Shown here in pieces: positions 10,018-18,941 of a DNA stretch of 64,000 nt. The stretch's first letter is position 1, and each line of letters opens with the position of its first letter. The stretch spans positions 708,203 through 772,202 of the forward strand of contig NZ_KV440949.1 of NCBI RefSeq assembly GCF_001636315.1, in the 5' to 3' direction. Below the pieces are notes generated by a model. The model was not told the DNA's origin, ran no database searches, and saw nothing but the letters and a program-made list of their open reading frames with translations. The DNA comes from Neobacillus mesonae. GTDB lineage: Bacteria > Bacillota > Bacilli > Bacillales > Cytobacillaceae. The translations under genes and the position numbers were made by a program.

Positions 10018-10521
10018 TTATTCAGGCTTTACTAAAAATAAAGGCTGTCCGTATTCAACTAATTGTCCATTTTTCGCAAGCACTTCAACAATTTCACCGT
10101 TTACCTCGGCTTCGATTTCGTTAAACAGCTTCATAGCTTCCACAATACAAACGATGGAATCCTTTGATACCTTAGATCCTGCTGATACATACGGGTCGGC
10201 ATCCGGACTTGGTGAAGCATAGAAGGTACCAACCATTGGCGATGTGATTTTATGTAAATTTTCTGTGTCGGCTGCTTGTTCGGCTTTAGGAGCCTCCTGT
10301 TTAACTTCTTGGACAACCGGTGCCTGAGGGGCAGCTGCTTGAACTGGAGCTGGTTGAACAGCCGCAGGTGCCGCTTGCACAACCGGCTGAACAGTTGAAA
10401 CAGTTACACTGCCGGTTTTCTTCATTTTAATTTTTGAACCCTCATTTTCATAAACAAATTCATCAATGCTTGATTGATCAACTAATTTAATTAATTCACG
10501 AATTTCTTGTACTTTTAACAT
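10018..10521 (-). CDS. accB: acetyl-CoA carboxylase biotin carboxyl carrier protein
   Basis: Carrier of biotin between carboxylase and transferase. Residues 1-40 form the N-terminal AccC-interacting region, about 45-90 is an Ala/Pro/Gln-rich flexible linker, and the C-terminal biotinyl domain holds the EAMKLFNEI motif, whose Lys (about residue 130) is the biotinylation site. Its 167 aa is slightly longer than the B. subtilis protein because of the linker. A GGGGTGTAACCTA sequence upstream supplies the ribosome-binding site. It opens the accB-accC-yqhY operon. Confidence 0.96.
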   Translation of the reverse strand: MLKVQEIRELIKLVDQSSIDEFVYENEGSKIKMKKTGSVTVSTVQPVVQAAPAAVQPAPVQAAAPQAPVVQEVKQEAPKAEQAADTENLHKITSPMVGTFYASPSPDADPYVSAGSKVSKDSIVCIVEAMKLFNEIEAEVNGEIVEVLAKNGQLVEYGQPLFLVKPE

Positions 10522-10689
10522 TAGGTTACACCCCTTTGAACAACTTAAATTAAGACTAGATATTAATACTATACGATAATACCAGATAAAAGTTCAATAA
10601 GCTAATATTACTGAATGACTACAACATAAGTGACTATCTCTATCTTAATATTTTTTACTAAAAATGTGAAATTAGATTGTTGGAACTCA

Positions 10690-10718
10690 AAGAAAAAAGG
10701 AAAGCACCATCGCTTTCC
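10690..10718 (-). terminator. intrinsic terminator of the spoIIIA operon
   Basis: GGAAAGC (10699-10705) pairs with GCTTTCC (10712-10718). On the minus strand the hairpin is followed by TTTTTT. It lies 13 bp past the spoIIIAH stop codon. Confidence 0.88.
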
Positions 10719-10730
10719 CTTTCACCCTTA

Positions 10731-11291
10731 TTATTTCGCAGGTTGATATGCCACTGAGACGAAGTTAGCCTCATTCATTTCTTTTTTCACCTCTAAAATG
10801 ATTTTATTTGCTTCCGAAGCAGAAGGTTTTTTATTAGACTTTACCGTCACTTTTACTTTCTCCCCCTCTGCACGAACAAGAGCATCTTTATATCCCATCG
10901 TTTTAATCATCATTTCTAGAAGTTCTTCTTTAGTAGCTGTTTCTCTTAACTGATCCATTTGGTCTTTAATTTTACTTCTATCATCTGCTGGCAGGTTAGT
11001 GGCAGCCATCTCTAATGTTAGTTCTTCTTCCTGCTTACTGCGCTCATCATTAAGCTTCATCCGCAGTTCTTCAAATTCAGCATCACCCGAAACGGATGTG
11101 ATGACCTTTTGATCGTCGGCTGCATCTGTTTTTGAGTTCGCCTGCTTTTTCTCCACTTTGTCTTTTGCAGTTTCTTCTACAGCGGCAAGGTCACTTTTTT
11201 GCTGCTCCGGAGATGTAATATAGTACACTGACAATACCACCACAAGACTCAACATTGTTAATAGCCAAACTGTTTGCTTCTTTAATAACAT
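10731..11291 (-). CDS. spoIIIAH: stage III sporulation protein AH
   Basis: Mother-cell membrane protein whose extracellular YscJ/FliF-like domain binds forespore SpoIIQ to build the channel across the engulfed forespore membranes. One N-terminal membrane segment (about residues 7-25, TVWLLTMLSLVVVLSVYYI) is followed by a charged linker and the C-terminal ring-building domain from about residue 90. At 186 aa it is shorter than the 218-aa B. subtilis protein, mainly in the linker. It is the last gene of the spoIIIA operon, followed by a terminator. Confidence 0.93.
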   Translation of the reverse strand: MLLKKQTVWLLTMLSLVVVLSVYYITSPEQQKSDLAAVEETAKDKVEKKQANSKTDAADDQKVITSVSGDAEFEELRMKLNDERSKQEEELTLEMAATNLPADDRSKIKDQMDQLRETATKEELLEMMIKTMGYKDALVRAEGEKVKVTVKSNKKPSASEANKIILEVKKEMNEANFVSVAYQPAK

Positions 11292-11306
11292 GTAAAAACA
11301 CCCCTT

Positions 11307-11957
11307 TTATTTTTTAGGCATAACTGAGACCCGATGGCTTGGAACGTCCAAAACTCTTGTCACAGCTTCTTTAATCCATTTTTTTACCTCAATATTTTCT
11401 GCACCCTTTGCCACCACAAGTACACCGCGGACATTAGGCTTTTTTGTTTCAACGATGATTGGCACTTCTTTTTCACCGTTACGGATTATGACAAGCTGTT
11501 CATCTGTTGAAACCTCTTGAACTTTTCGCTGTCCTCCTTCACGGTCACCTTCTTCCGTCGTTTGTGTTTTCGTGTTGGTATTCTTCTCTAGGACCTTTCG
11601 ATCGGTTGAATCAATATTAACGACTACCGTCACATCATCGACACCTAGCATTTCTTCAAGAGCCTTTTTTAGCTGTTCTTCATACTTTTCTTCATATTCA
11701 GCGATTGATTTATTTCCGGTTGTTTTTTTCTGACCGAATACGGGAACATCTTTAGGCTCAGTTTTTTGATTGGCAGCTGCTGGGATATCTGATAAAGACG
11801 AATCCGTCTTAAACACAATATTGCCAACAATCATGAAGGCTGCTCCAATTAGGAGAACCAGGAACATGTATTGCATTTTGCCTGGTTTCTTATCTGTTTT
11901 ATCATCTAATTTAAGTCGCTTTTTCAGCCATGAAAATGGACCTTTATTATTATCCAT
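11307..11957 (-). CDS. spoIIIAG: stage III sporulation protein AG
   Basis: Ring-forming component of the SpoIIIA-SpoIIQ feeding channel. The 216-aa protein has one membrane segment near residues 29-47 (MQYMFLVLLIGAAFMIVGNI) and a C-terminal ring-building motif region ending RVLDVPSHRVSVMPKK. The middle YEEQLKKALEEMLGVDDVTVVVNIDS is the family hallmark. Its start overlaps the end of spoIIIAF by 8 bp, indicating translational coupling. Confidence 0.93.
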   Translation of the reverse strand: MDNNKGPFSWLKKRLKLDDKTDKKPGKMQYMFLVLLIGAAFMIVGNIVFKTDSSLSDIPAAANQKTEPKDVPVFGQKKTTGNKSIAEYEEKYEEQLKKALEEMLGVDDVTVVVNIDSTDRKVLEKNTNTKTQTTEEGDREGGQRKVQEVSTDEQLVIIRNGEKEVPIIVETKKPNVRGVLVVAKGAENIEVKKWIKEAVTRVLDVPSHRVSVMPKK

Positions 11958-12579
11958 TCTTGTTATGAACCCCCCCTTCGATCGAAACTTCTACTGTTTC
12001 TTTTGTTACATTCCATTTTTGTGATAAGAATGCGGCAATTTGTTTTGCTTCCTCTGTTGGCTTTTGAGATGGAAGAGGCTTTTCTGTATTAATGACGATC
12101 GGTTTAACCGCTTCGACTGTCTCCACGCCCGTTTCCGGCTGCGTAAGAAGAACTATTACCTTTTGGAGGTTTTCTGAATTTGCTTGATCGCTTCCTGTGT
12201 CCATTACTACATCAATTTTTGCTATCTCCAATCCGTATTGTTCCATCAACTCCTCTTTAACGTCCTTTTTCAGTTGGACAGCCAATTCTTCTAAAATATA
12301 TGCATGTTGTGAGGCTTGTATTTCTTTTTTCTTTAAATCTATTAAATTTTTCATATTTTTTTCTTCCGGACCTTGTTTAACGGTAATGGATGAAAAGGCT
12401 GCTTCAAAATCCTTAGAAATAACTTTGAATATAGGAGTAAGAATAATCGCGATCAGAAGCAGACCCATCACCATTTTTGTGTATTTTTGCATGCTTGAAT
12501 TCGGCAGCAGCATATCTATGACAGCAGCTAACAAAATAAATAGAATAATATTCGTTACCCATTCTGTGATAAATTCCAT
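11950..12579 (-). CDS. spoIIIAF: stage III sporulation protein AF
   Basis: Membrane protein of the spoIIIA channel complex. Two membrane segments are predicted at about residues 9-27 and 35-54 (ITEWVTNIILFILLAAVIDM and YTKMVMGLLLIAIILTPIFK), followed by a soluble domain with the KVIVLLT-containing fold. Length 209 aa matches the family. It is 11 bp downstream of spoIIIAE. Confidence 0.92.
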   Translation of the reverse strand: MEFITEWVTNIILFILLAAVIDMLLPNSSMQKYTKMVMGLLLIAIILTPIFKVISKDFEAAFSSITVKQGPEEKNMKNLIDLKKKEIQASQHAYILEELAVQLKKDVKEELMEQYGLEIAKIDVVMDTGSDQANSENLQKVIVLLTQPETGVETVEAVKPIVINTEKPLPSQKPTEEAKQIAAFLSQKWNVTKETVEVSIEGGVHNKNG

Positions 12580-12590
12580 TTTCCAGCCCC

Positions 12591-13799
12591 CTATCTCATC
12601 ATCATCGTCAAGTTTCCGGCTGCGACAATAACCGTAATACTGAGAAAGAACATAAATGAGACAATCCCTAGCGCAGCGAAAACATATATGACGCTCTTGC
12701 TGATAATGTCAAGGCAGGTAATAATCGGCCCGCCGCCCAGGGGCTGAAGAATTGCCGCAGCGAACTTATAGATAAAGGAAATAAGTAATATTTTTACAGC
12801 CGGAAATGCCACTATAATCATTAAGATTGCCACTCCGGCAATCCCAACCGAGTTTTTCAACAGGACGGAGGCACCAATCACGGTATCAGTGGCATCCGTA
12901 AACATTCTGCCTATAACCGGGATAAAGTTGCCTGTAATAAACTTAGCTGTTCTAATCGCTACCCCATCGGTTACAGCAGCTGATGCCCCTTGGACGGAAA
13001 TAACACCGAGAAATACTGTTAAGAAAAGCCCCATCAGGCCGATACTCCAGTTCCTTAGCAGCGCTGCTAATTGGGTTACTTTATATTGATCTGACATAGT
13101 ACTGACAATGCTTAACAGGGTTGCTAAAAACAAGAGCGGTAAAATCACATATTGCATAAACATTCCGCTCATATTCATTAAAAACAGTATAACCGGATGA
13201 AAGAAGGCTGCCGAAACAATACCTCCGGATGCGGCGATCAACGCCAGCAGAAGCGGGATCAGCGCCAGGACAAAGGAAATCATTGTCCCGATTGCTTCAT
13301 TTGTATAGCTTATGGCGATATGGAAACTATTCAAAGCAATAATGACTAGAACCATGTAGATAATGGCATAAGCGACTTTACTAATATTGCTTTTTTCAAA
13401 GGCATTTTGCATCGATTGCAAAAACATACTGAAAATTGCCAGCATAATCAATGAACCTAGTAATTTCCCATTTGCAACAAATTCATGAAAGGCAAACTTT
13501 AAAAATCCCTTTCCCCACTCTTTAAAGGAGAATTTCTTTTCCCCTTTTATAAAATCATATAAGCTGCCTTTTTGACTCTCTGGCAGGAACCCTCCATATT
13601 TATTGGTGATATCCTCCCAAAACTGTTTTAATTCTGTTAAATCAAGCGATTCCAACTGGTTATCTACGAGCTCCTGCGGCGAAAGCGGCGCATTTGCTTC
13701 AACCTCATCTGGAGACCCTTGGGCTGCATGGACATTTGAAATTGAGAAAAAAAAGATGAAAAGAATAATCATAGGAATCATCTGCAAACGCTGCTTCAA
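12591..13799 (-). CDS. spoIIIAE: stage III sporulation protein AE
   Basis: Polytopic mother-cell membrane protein of the feeding-channel apparatus. I prefer the TTG at 13797-13799 as start: GGGGTG lies about 6 bases upstream and the product is then 402 aa, close to the 399-aa B. subtilis protein, with a signal-like segment MIPMIILFIFFFSISNVHAA. An upstream ATG (13856) in the same frame would overlap spoIIIAD by 32 bp. About seven further membrane segments span residues 110-400. Family identity rests on length, topology and position between AD and AF. Confidence 0.9.
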   Translation of the reverse strand: MKQRLQMIPMIILFIFFFSISNVHAAQGSPDEVEANAPLSPQELVDNQLESLDLTELKQFWEDITNKYGGFLPESQKGSLYDFIKGEKKFSFKEWGKGFLKFAFHEFVANGKLLGSLIMLAIFSMFLQSMQNAFEKSNISKVAYAIIYMVLVIIALNSFHIAISYTNEAIGTMISFVLALIPLLLALIAASGGIVSAAFFHPVILFLMNMSGMFMQYVILPLLFLATLLSIVSTMSDQYKVTQLAALLRNWSIGLMGLFLTVFLGVISVQGASAAVTDGVAIRTAKFITGNFIPVIGRMFTDATDTVIGASVLLKNSVGIAGVAILMIIVAFPAVKILLISFIYKFAAAILQPLGGGPIITCLDIISKSVIYVFAALGIVSFMFFLSITVIVAAGNLTMMMR

Positions 13800-13824
13800 T
13801 TTATACACCCCATTTAGGACGATA

Positions 13825-14214
13825 TTAGCTCGGAATAAGTTTGATAATCGTTTCAATCAATACAGTCAGAATCGGGATTGCCATTGCCAGAATAATCACT
13901 TTTCCAGCTAATTCGATTTTCGAGGCAATCGCTCCCTGTCCCGCATCTTTGGTAATCTGGACGGCAAACTCAGCAATATAGGCGATTCCAATAATTTTAA
14001 GAATGGTTTCTACATATACAAGATTTACTTTGGCATTCACTGCAAGCCTCTCAAGCATATGGATAATTTCAAAGATCTTGTCCACTAAAAAAAGAAAAAT
14101 CACACAGCCGACAAAGACAGTCAGCATAAAAGCAAAATTTGGTTTCTGCTCTTTAATAATCAAGGCTAGAAAGGTGGCAATTAGGGCTACCCCGACTATT
14201 TTAATAATTTCAAT
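13825..14214 (-). CDS. spoIIIAD: stage III sporulation protein AD, apparent ATT start
   Basis: Small polytopic protein of the spoIIIA complex. The first ordinary start codon in frame (TTG at 14163) would cut off the conserved first membrane segment. The conserved frame (IEIIKIVGVALIATFLALII) instead begins with ATT at 14212-14214, 7 bases after GGGGGG, giving 129 aa against 133 in B. subtilis. ATT initiation is known for infC. The C-terminal half (NLVYVETILKIIGIAYIAEF, DAGQGAIASKIELAGK) is almost identical to the family. The stop lies 25 bp before the spoIIIAE TTG. Confidence 0.88.
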   Translation of the reverse strand: MEIIKIVGVALIATFLALIIKEQKPNFAFMLTVFVGCVIFLFLVDKIFEIIHMLERLAVNAKVNLVYVETILKIIGIAYIAEFAVQITKDAGQGAIASKIELAGKVIILAMAIPILTVLIETIIKLIPS

Positions 14215-14230
14215 GGCAGAGCCCCCCTTT

Positions 14231-14434
14231 CTATTGAAATAAGAATACCGATTTTATTTTTTGGAAAAGATCATCTACGATGGAGGCGACTTGGAACAAA
14301 ATATAAATAAACCCAAACAATGTCACCCATTGGGCATATTCTTTTTTCCCCACCTGGTCAAGGACCGTATGCAAAAAGGCAACAACAATTCCTACACCAG
14401 CGATTTTAAAAATAATATCCACTTCTAAACCCAT
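14231..14434 (-). CDS. spoIIIAC: stage III sporulation protein AC
   Basis: 67-aa membrane protein with two hydrophobic segments (about residues 6-26 and 34-56), matching the 68-aa B. subtilis protein (DIIFKIAGVGIVVAFLHTVL and KKEYAQWVTLFGFIYILF). It works with SpoIIIAD in the channel base. It is spaced 11 bp from spoIIIAB and 16 bp from the inferred spoIIIAD start. Confidence 0.93.
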   Translation of the reverse strand: MGLEVDIIFKIAGVGIVVAFLHTVLDQVGKKEYAQWVTLFGFIYILFQVASIVDDLFQKIKSVFLFQ

Positions 14435-14445
14435 GACTTTTCCCC

Positions 14446-14961
14446 CTAAAATAATAAAATAATCAGTAATAGGCCCGATAAGAACCCAAGGCTTTTAACC
14501 ATTTTTTCGTATTTCATTTGGGCTTGTACGGCATTTGCCTCTTCTCTTTCAAGATGAGAAAGAGTTAACATGATTTGCTTCTGCTGGGAAAAGCGGTCAT
14601 GGCGGCCCAGAGTTTCACCAAACTGCTTCATGATTTCAAACTCGCTTTTTTTTAGCGCAGTTGATTTCCAAACCTCTCGTAAACTTGTTTCCCACGCCTC
14701 ATTTACCGTCGTTTCTGTATCGGTTAATTTCCTTGCGAAGCTGTCGAAAAAAGTTGACAGCGGCTTTGCCAGCTGTGCCGAAAGCCTCCTTGCGGCTTCA
14801 TGTAATGGAGTATGACCATACATGATTTCAGCCTCCAGCGATTGCAGTGCTGCCCTTAAAGCCCGAAGCTGCTGCGGGCGGTCGCTAAAGTGCCTTGAAG
14901 CTTCAAATCCGATGACGGTGGTTGCTACAATTATGAATACGGCACCTATAAGCTTAACCAT
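14446..14961 (-). CDS. spoIIIAB: stage III sporulation protein AB
   Basis: 171-aa bitopic protein with hydrophobic ends (residues 1-18 and 152-170) flanking a helical soluble domain containing ALQSLEAEIMYGHTPL, the family signature. It resembles type II secretion GspF-like components. It abuts spoIIIAA without a gap (AA ends at 14962). Confidence 0.93.
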   Translation of the reverse strand: MVKLIGAVFIIVATTVIGFEASRHFSDRPQQLRALRAALQSLEAEIMYGHTPLHEAARRLSAQLAKPLSTFFDSFARKLTDTETTVNEAWETSLREVWKSTALKKSEFEIMKQFGETLGRHDRFSQQKQIMLTLSHLEREEANAVQAQMKYEKMVKSLGFLSGLLLIILLF

Positions 14962-15885
14962 CTATGTCACACTCACTTTTTCCTGTATTTCCCGTCCGCT
15001 CTCATCTAAAATATGAGTTATCGTACCCGGACCCGATTTTCGGTTCAGTACCACATACCGCTCGAAGATTTTTTGTTGAACTATTTCCATTAATGATGGC
15101 CGTTTGCGGATTTCCTCGAGGCTTGACCCATGAGTTGTCATGATTAAGTTAATCCCCGCATGAACAGCCTCTTGAATCGCATCAGCATCTTCTTTACGGC
15201 CAATCTCATCGACAATCAGAACTTCAGGACTCATTGACCGAATCATCATCATCATGCCTTCTGCCTTTGGGCAGGCATCCAATACATCCATCCGAATCCC
15301 GAAAGTCAATTGCGGTACACCATTTATACAACCGGCAATCTCACTGCGTTCATCAACAATCCCAACCTTCTTGGCAGCAATTCGGTTGGTCTCGCTGCCG
15401 CTCGATATGATTCTGGCTATATCGCGCAATAATGTTGTTTTTCCGGTTTGCGGCGGGCCTATCACCATCGTATTCATCCATCTTCCGTGAAATATATAAG
15501 GAATAATTGGCTCTGCAATTCCAATTTTTTCTCTGGCAATACGAATATTAAAGGATGAGATATCACGAATGGCCTTAACTTTGCCGGCCTCCAAAACCAC
15601 CTTGCCAGCTAATCCAATTCGATGCCCCCCGGCAACAGTGATATAGCCCCGCTTAAGCTCTTCCTCTAGAGCATAGATGGAGAAATGGCTGATTTTATTC
15701 ATTAAATGAAAGGCATCTTCCGGCTGAATGATATATGAGAGAAACCTCGTCTCCCCCTTCGCAGTCAGTTCAATCTGCCTATTGATGCGGATGCGGATTT
15801 CTTCCAGATCTTCTTTCATATAAGGAGGGATTTGATTGATTTGGTCGGCAATTGTTTTAGGTAAAAAGTTCAAAATCATTTCCAC
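14962..15885 (-). CDS. spoIIIAA: stage III sporulation protein AA (ATPase)
   Basis: Secretion-type ATPase that powers the SpoIIIA-SpoIIQ channel in the mother cell. The 307-aa protein has Walker A GPPQTGKTTLLRD near residue 143, Walker B-like EVLIVDEIGR near 215 and GRKEDADAIQEAVHAGINLI. Length equals the B. subtilis protein. AAGGAGG lies 10 bases before the ATG, and a sigma-E-type promoter lies about 40 bp further upstream. It is the first gene of the eight-gene operon. Confidence 0.95.
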   Translation of the reverse strand: MEMILNFLPKTIADQINQIPPYMKEDLEEIRIRINRQIELTAKGETRFLSYIIQPEDAFHLMNKISHFSIYALEEELKRGYITVAGGHRIGLAGKVVLEAGKVKAIRDISSFNIRIAREKIGIAEPIIPYIFHGRWMNTMVIGPPQTGKTTLLRDIARIISSGSETNRIAAKKVGIVDERSEIAGCINGVPQLTFGIRMDVLDACPKAEGMMMMIRSMSPEVLIVDEIGRKEDADAIQEAVHAGINLIMTTHGSSLEEIRKRPSLMEIVQQKIFERYVVLNRKSGPGTITHILDESGREIQEKVSVT

Positions 15886-15923
15886 TGCACTTTCCTCCTT
15901 GTCATGCCTGTCTCATTAATTAA

Positions 15924-15951
15924 AATGTATGCCCCAATAGACACAATATGA
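15924..15951 (-). promoter_or_regulatory. sigma-E promoter of the spoIIIA operon
   Basis: Minus-strand TCATATT (15945-15951) and CATACATT (15924-15931), separated by 13 nt, fit the sigma-E -35 (KMATATT) and -10 (CATACANT) consensus. This agrees with mother-cell sigma-E control of spoIIIA in B. subtilis. Confidence 0.8.
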
Positions 15952-16097
15952 CTTGCAAAACTGGCAAAATAAAAGTTTGATTCTATTTTTTATTTCCTTT
16001 TACTAGAATTCTTCTAAAAGGAGCGTATAAAACGGAGGAACATTTACTATTTATCAGCCGTAATCTATAGAAAAAAACTAGTTAGGGAGGGAATGCC

Positions 16098-16772
16098 ATG
16101 TACAACTACCGGCCGCAAAATCAATTTGGACCGCCAAGGCAAAAGTGGTTTGTAATGAAGGTTAATGGTGAGGGCACAGTAGAAGTACGGCCCGATTCTG
16201 CATCAGTAAATCTAGGCGTGATTACTGAGAACAAGGAATTAATTGCTGCCCAGAAGGAAAATACTAAAAAAAGCACAAGTGTTATAAACTCGCTTGTGTC
16301 ACAGGGAATCAGCCATGAGCGGATTAAAACGTTTGATTACCGAATTGATTCCGATTATGACTATATTGAAGGAAAGCAAATTTTTAGGGGATATAAAGTT
16401 ACTAATATACTCCAAGTGAAAATAGAAGATTTATCTATAGTTGGCAAAGTAGTCGATGAAGCTGTTCAAAGTGGTGTAAATTATGTCTCCAATGTCCATT
16501 TCACGGTAAAGAACAAAGACCTTTATTATAAACAGGCACTTCAATTAGCAATAAACGATTGCATTGAAAAAGCAAAAACGATTGGCTCAACACTCAATGT
16601 ACACTTAATTCCAACACCAAGTTTAATTGTAGAAAGTGGTACGACTGTACAACCGCTAACCCATCAGCCGGAAACACTTGTCAAAGGAATCAGCTCCACC
16701 CAATTTGAGCCTGGCCAAATTGAGGTAAAGGCAAATATAATGGCCGAATTTCAATATTTACCTGCACAATAA
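16098..16772 (+). CDS. SIMPL (DUF541) domain protein
   Basis: 224-aa protein of the SIMPL/oxidative-stress-defence family; residues about 15-222 contain the domain (KVNGEGTVEVRPDSASVNLGVITENKE, then RIKTFDYRIDSDYDYIEGKQIFRGYKVTN). No signal peptide or membrane segment is visible, so it is probably cytoplasmic or exported by an unrecognised route. GGGAGGG lies 7 bases upstream of the ATG. It is a lone plus-strand gene between two minus-strand operons. Its biochemical role is unknown. Confidence 0.85.
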   Translation: MYNYRPQNQFGPPRQKWFVMKVNGEGTVEVRPDSASVNLGVITENKELIAAQKENTKKSTSVINSLVSQGISHERIKTFDYRIDSDYDYIEGKQIFRGYKVTNILQVKIEDLSIVGKVVDEAVQSGVNYVSNVHFTVKNKDLYYKQALQLAINDCIEKAKTIGSTLNVHLIPTPSLIVESGTTVQPLTHQPETLVKGISSTQFEPGQIEVKANIMAEFQYLPAQ

Positions 16773-16805
16773 AAAGGATTGAACCAAATGGTTCAATCCT
16801 CATAT
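16770..16805. terminator. bidirectional terminator between SIMPL gene and ccm operon
   Basis: AGGATTGAACCA (16775-16786) pairs perfectly with TGGTTCAATCCT (16789-16800). T-runs follow on both strands. The hairpin overlaps the last codons of the minus-strand ccmG-like gene. Confidence 0.88.
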
Positions 16806-17302
16806 TTTTTCACCCAATTATATAACTGCATTTCGGTTACTGCGCCATTATAATGCTCGCGAATAACCCCTTTTTTATCAATCACAAATGTTTCCGGCTG
16901 TCCGGTTACATTAAAGCGTTTTGAAACCTTAGCATTGTAATCAAATAAATAATTCATGCCTTCATGATTATTCTTTGTCACTTTATTTACTTTATCGATA
17001 GTTTCACCGCGGTTGATCATCAGAAGGGGATATTTGTCACCGTAATCCTTTTGAAATGCCGCTAATTCCGGAAACTCATCCTTGCATGGCTTACACCAGG
17101 TGGCAAAATAATTCAAGATAACCACTTTCCCTTTATAATCGGAAAGCTTGGTGGTACCGCCATCAATATTTGGCAGTTCAAAATTATAAGCTTGATCGCC
17201 AACATCCGTATGCTCACCCTTAGTGACGATACTATAGCCAAAAAAGCCGAACATCGCCACGATTAGAATCATCACAAGTGATTTAATAACCCGCTGGTTC
17301 AT
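16793..17302 (-). CDS. thiol-disulfide oxidoreductase CcmG/ResA/TlpA type
   Basis: Membrane-anchored thioredoxin-fold protein that reduces the CXXCH cysteines of apocytochrome c. One membrane anchor (about residues 7-26) is followed by the TlpA fold with active site WCKPC (C70, C73), the cis-Pro loop in NVTGQPETFVIDKKG and the central glycine-rich insert. At 169 aa it has ResA-like length. As the last gene of the System I cluster it fills the CcmG position; ResA and CcmG cannot be separated on sequence alone. Confidence 0.88.
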   Translation of the reverse strand: MNQRVIKSLVMILIVAMFGFFGYSIVTKGEHTDVGDQAYNFELPNIDGGTTKLSDYKGKVVILNYFATWCKPCKDEFPELAAFQKDYGDKYPLLMINRGETIDKVNKVTKNNHEGMNYLFDYNAKVSKRFNVTGQPETFVIDKKGVIREHYNGAVTEMQLYNWVKKYED

Positions 17303-17361
17303 GCTTTATCCTCCTGACACCCTTAAGTCTTTTCGGTTCACCTAAATAACAGACCATTCCT

Positions 17362-17493
17362 CTATTGATCTAGTTGCTTTAAAAATTCAATTTCTTTTTT
17401 TAGTTTTTCATGTTTTTTTCCTAGAATAAACATATAAGCAAAAATAACCACCCAAGCAACAGAATAAGCGCCTAACATATATTCGTAATTCAT
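17362..17493 (-). CDS. CcmD-like small membrane protein
   Basis: 43-aa ORF between ccmC and the ccmG-like gene, with GGAGG 8 bases upstream of its ATG. It has one membrane segment (about residues 6-24, MLGAYSVAWVVIFAYMFILG) followed by a charged helix KKHEKLKKEIEFLKQLDQ. That layout matches CcmD, which is needed to release holo-CcmE from CcmABC. CcmD is poorly conserved, so the call relies on position, size and topology. ccmC ends 3 bp upstream. Confidence 0.75.
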   Translation of the reverse strand: MNYEYMLGAYSVAWVVIFAYMFILGKKHEKLKKEIEFLKQLDQ

Positions 17494-17496
17494 GAT

Positions 17497-18258
17497 CTAT
17501 TCCTCCATTTTCGCTCTTAATTTTTCTTTATATTGCTCAACCGTAAGTTTCATTTTTTCAAACGATACCCCCTTATAAAGTAAATAGGAGTATAGAATGG
17601 TAAAGGCAGTGATTGTCACCAGCAATGCAACTAGCATCGAATCCTCAATTCCGCCGCCACTTTGAGATGGACCGTCGCCAAACACAATTGGATGGAATTT
17701 TGTCTGCCACCAGCGAATCGCAAAGAAGACAATTGGTACGTCAGCAAAGCCAATGATTCCGAATACGGCTGCCAGCCTTGCTTTTTTATCCCACACACCA
17801 TCCATTTGCCGAATCATGATATAGGCAATGTAGATGAAAAATAAAATTAAAGTTGTAATTAAGCGCGGTTCCCATACCCACCACGTATTCCAGGCAGATC
17901 TTGCCCAAATTGGACCCGTTGTTAACACGATTATAGTGAACACGACACCAATCTCTGCGGAAACATAGGCATATATATCAAAAATACGTTTCCGTTTTAT
18001 CAAAAACAAAATACTAAACACAAATGTCACAAAAAACGCCATAAACGCAAGCCAGGCGGAGCTTACATGAAAATAGAAGATTTTCTGTGCTGCCCGCATT
18101 GTTTTTTCTTCCGCCGCATAGATAAAGATAAAATAAAGCGACATGAGCATGGAAACAACTGTTGCTCCGAATAAAGCTTTTGATAAATTGGCGCTGCCGG
18201 AACCTGCCAACGGGGCGACGGGAAGCACCTGTTTCTCACGTTCGAGATTCATACTCAT
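17497..18258 (-). CDS. ccmC: haem exporter/handling protein CcmC
   Basis: Member of the CcmC/CcmF/CcsA haem-handling family that loads haem onto CcmE. The 253-aa protein has six membrane segments and the tryptophan-rich WWD-type motif WNTWWVWEPRLIT near residues 126-138, flanked by His residues (FYFHVSSAWLAF near 58-69 and KFHPIVFGDGP). It follows ccmB by 2 bp and precedes ccmD by 3 bp. The first about 28 residues form a soluble N-terminal extension. Confidence 0.92.
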   Translation of the reverse strand: MSMNLEREKQVLPVAPLAGSGSANLSKALFGATVVSMLMSLYFIFIYAAEEKTMRAAQKIFYFHVSSAWLAFMAFFVTFVFSILFLIKRKRIFDIYAYVSAEIGVVFTIIVLTTGPIWARSAWNTWWVWEPRLITTLILFFIYIAYIMIRQMDGVWDKKARLAAVFGIIGFADVPIVFFAIRWWQTKFHPIVFGDGPSQSGGGIEDSMLVALLVTITAFTILYSYLLYKGVSFEKMKLTVEQYKEKLRAKMEE

Positions 18259-18260
18259 AC

Positions 18261-18941
18261 TTATACCTCCAGCACAAAATCAATTAATAAGAAACAAACC
18301 ACAAAAAAGATGACATCATAAGCAGTAATTAATTGGATCCACGCTAGTGCACTTGAAAACTTCTCCATGTTCGTCAAAATAATTCTGGTAGCTTGAACCA
18401 CCCCAATGAGGATTGGGGTAGTAATCGGAAATAGTAATAACGGCAAGAGCATTTCACTGCTTTTGGAATTTGCCGCGAGTGCCGCCAAAAACGTTCCAAT
18501 TGTGATAAACCCAAAGCTTCCAAGAAAAATGACAACTAGAAAATAGGGCAGGCTTCCAACAAATTTAAAATCAAATAACAGAAATAAAAATGGAATGGAA
18601 ATCACTTCCACCACTAGAATCATCGTAAAATTGGCAAGAAATTTCCCCAAATAAATACTGGCAGCCTCCATAGGTGCAACCAATAGCCCCTGCATCGTAT
18701 CATTTCGCTGTTCTGAAATAAACGAGCGGTTAAGACCTAATATCCCGGCAAACACAATGATAACCCAGATAACTCCCGGTATGACTGCCTTTGTGGTGTT
18801 GTTTGACGGGTCAAAAGCAAAGCTGAAAACAACAATTACAAGGGCAGCAAAAATGATTTGGGTCACAAGTATTTGTTTTGTTTTTAATTCAGAATACAAA
18901 TCTTTTTTTGCGAGCAGGACGGCTGTACGAAAGACATTCAT
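18261..18941 (-). CDS. ccmB: haem exporter ABC permease CcmB
   Basis: Six-segment membrane component that pairs with CcmA. The 226-aa sequence has the CcmB hallmarks AVLLAKKDLYSELKTKQIL at the N-terminus, RSFISEQRNDTMQGLLVAPME near 74-94 and the P-rich LLLFPITTPILIG segment near 166. Its start overlaps the ccmA stop by 4 bp (ATGA-type coupling). Confidence 0.92.
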   Translation of the reverse strand: MNVFRTAVLLAKKDLYSELKTKQILVTQIIFAALVIVVFSFAFDPSNNTTKAVIPGVIWVIIVFAGILGLNRSFISEQRNDTMQGLLVAPMEAASIYLGKFLANFTMILVVEVISIPFLFLLFDFKFVGSLPYFLVVIFLGSFGFITIGTFLAALAANSKSSEMLLPLLLFPITTPILIGVVQATRIILTNMEKFSSALAWIQLITAYDVIFFVVCFLLIDFVLEV

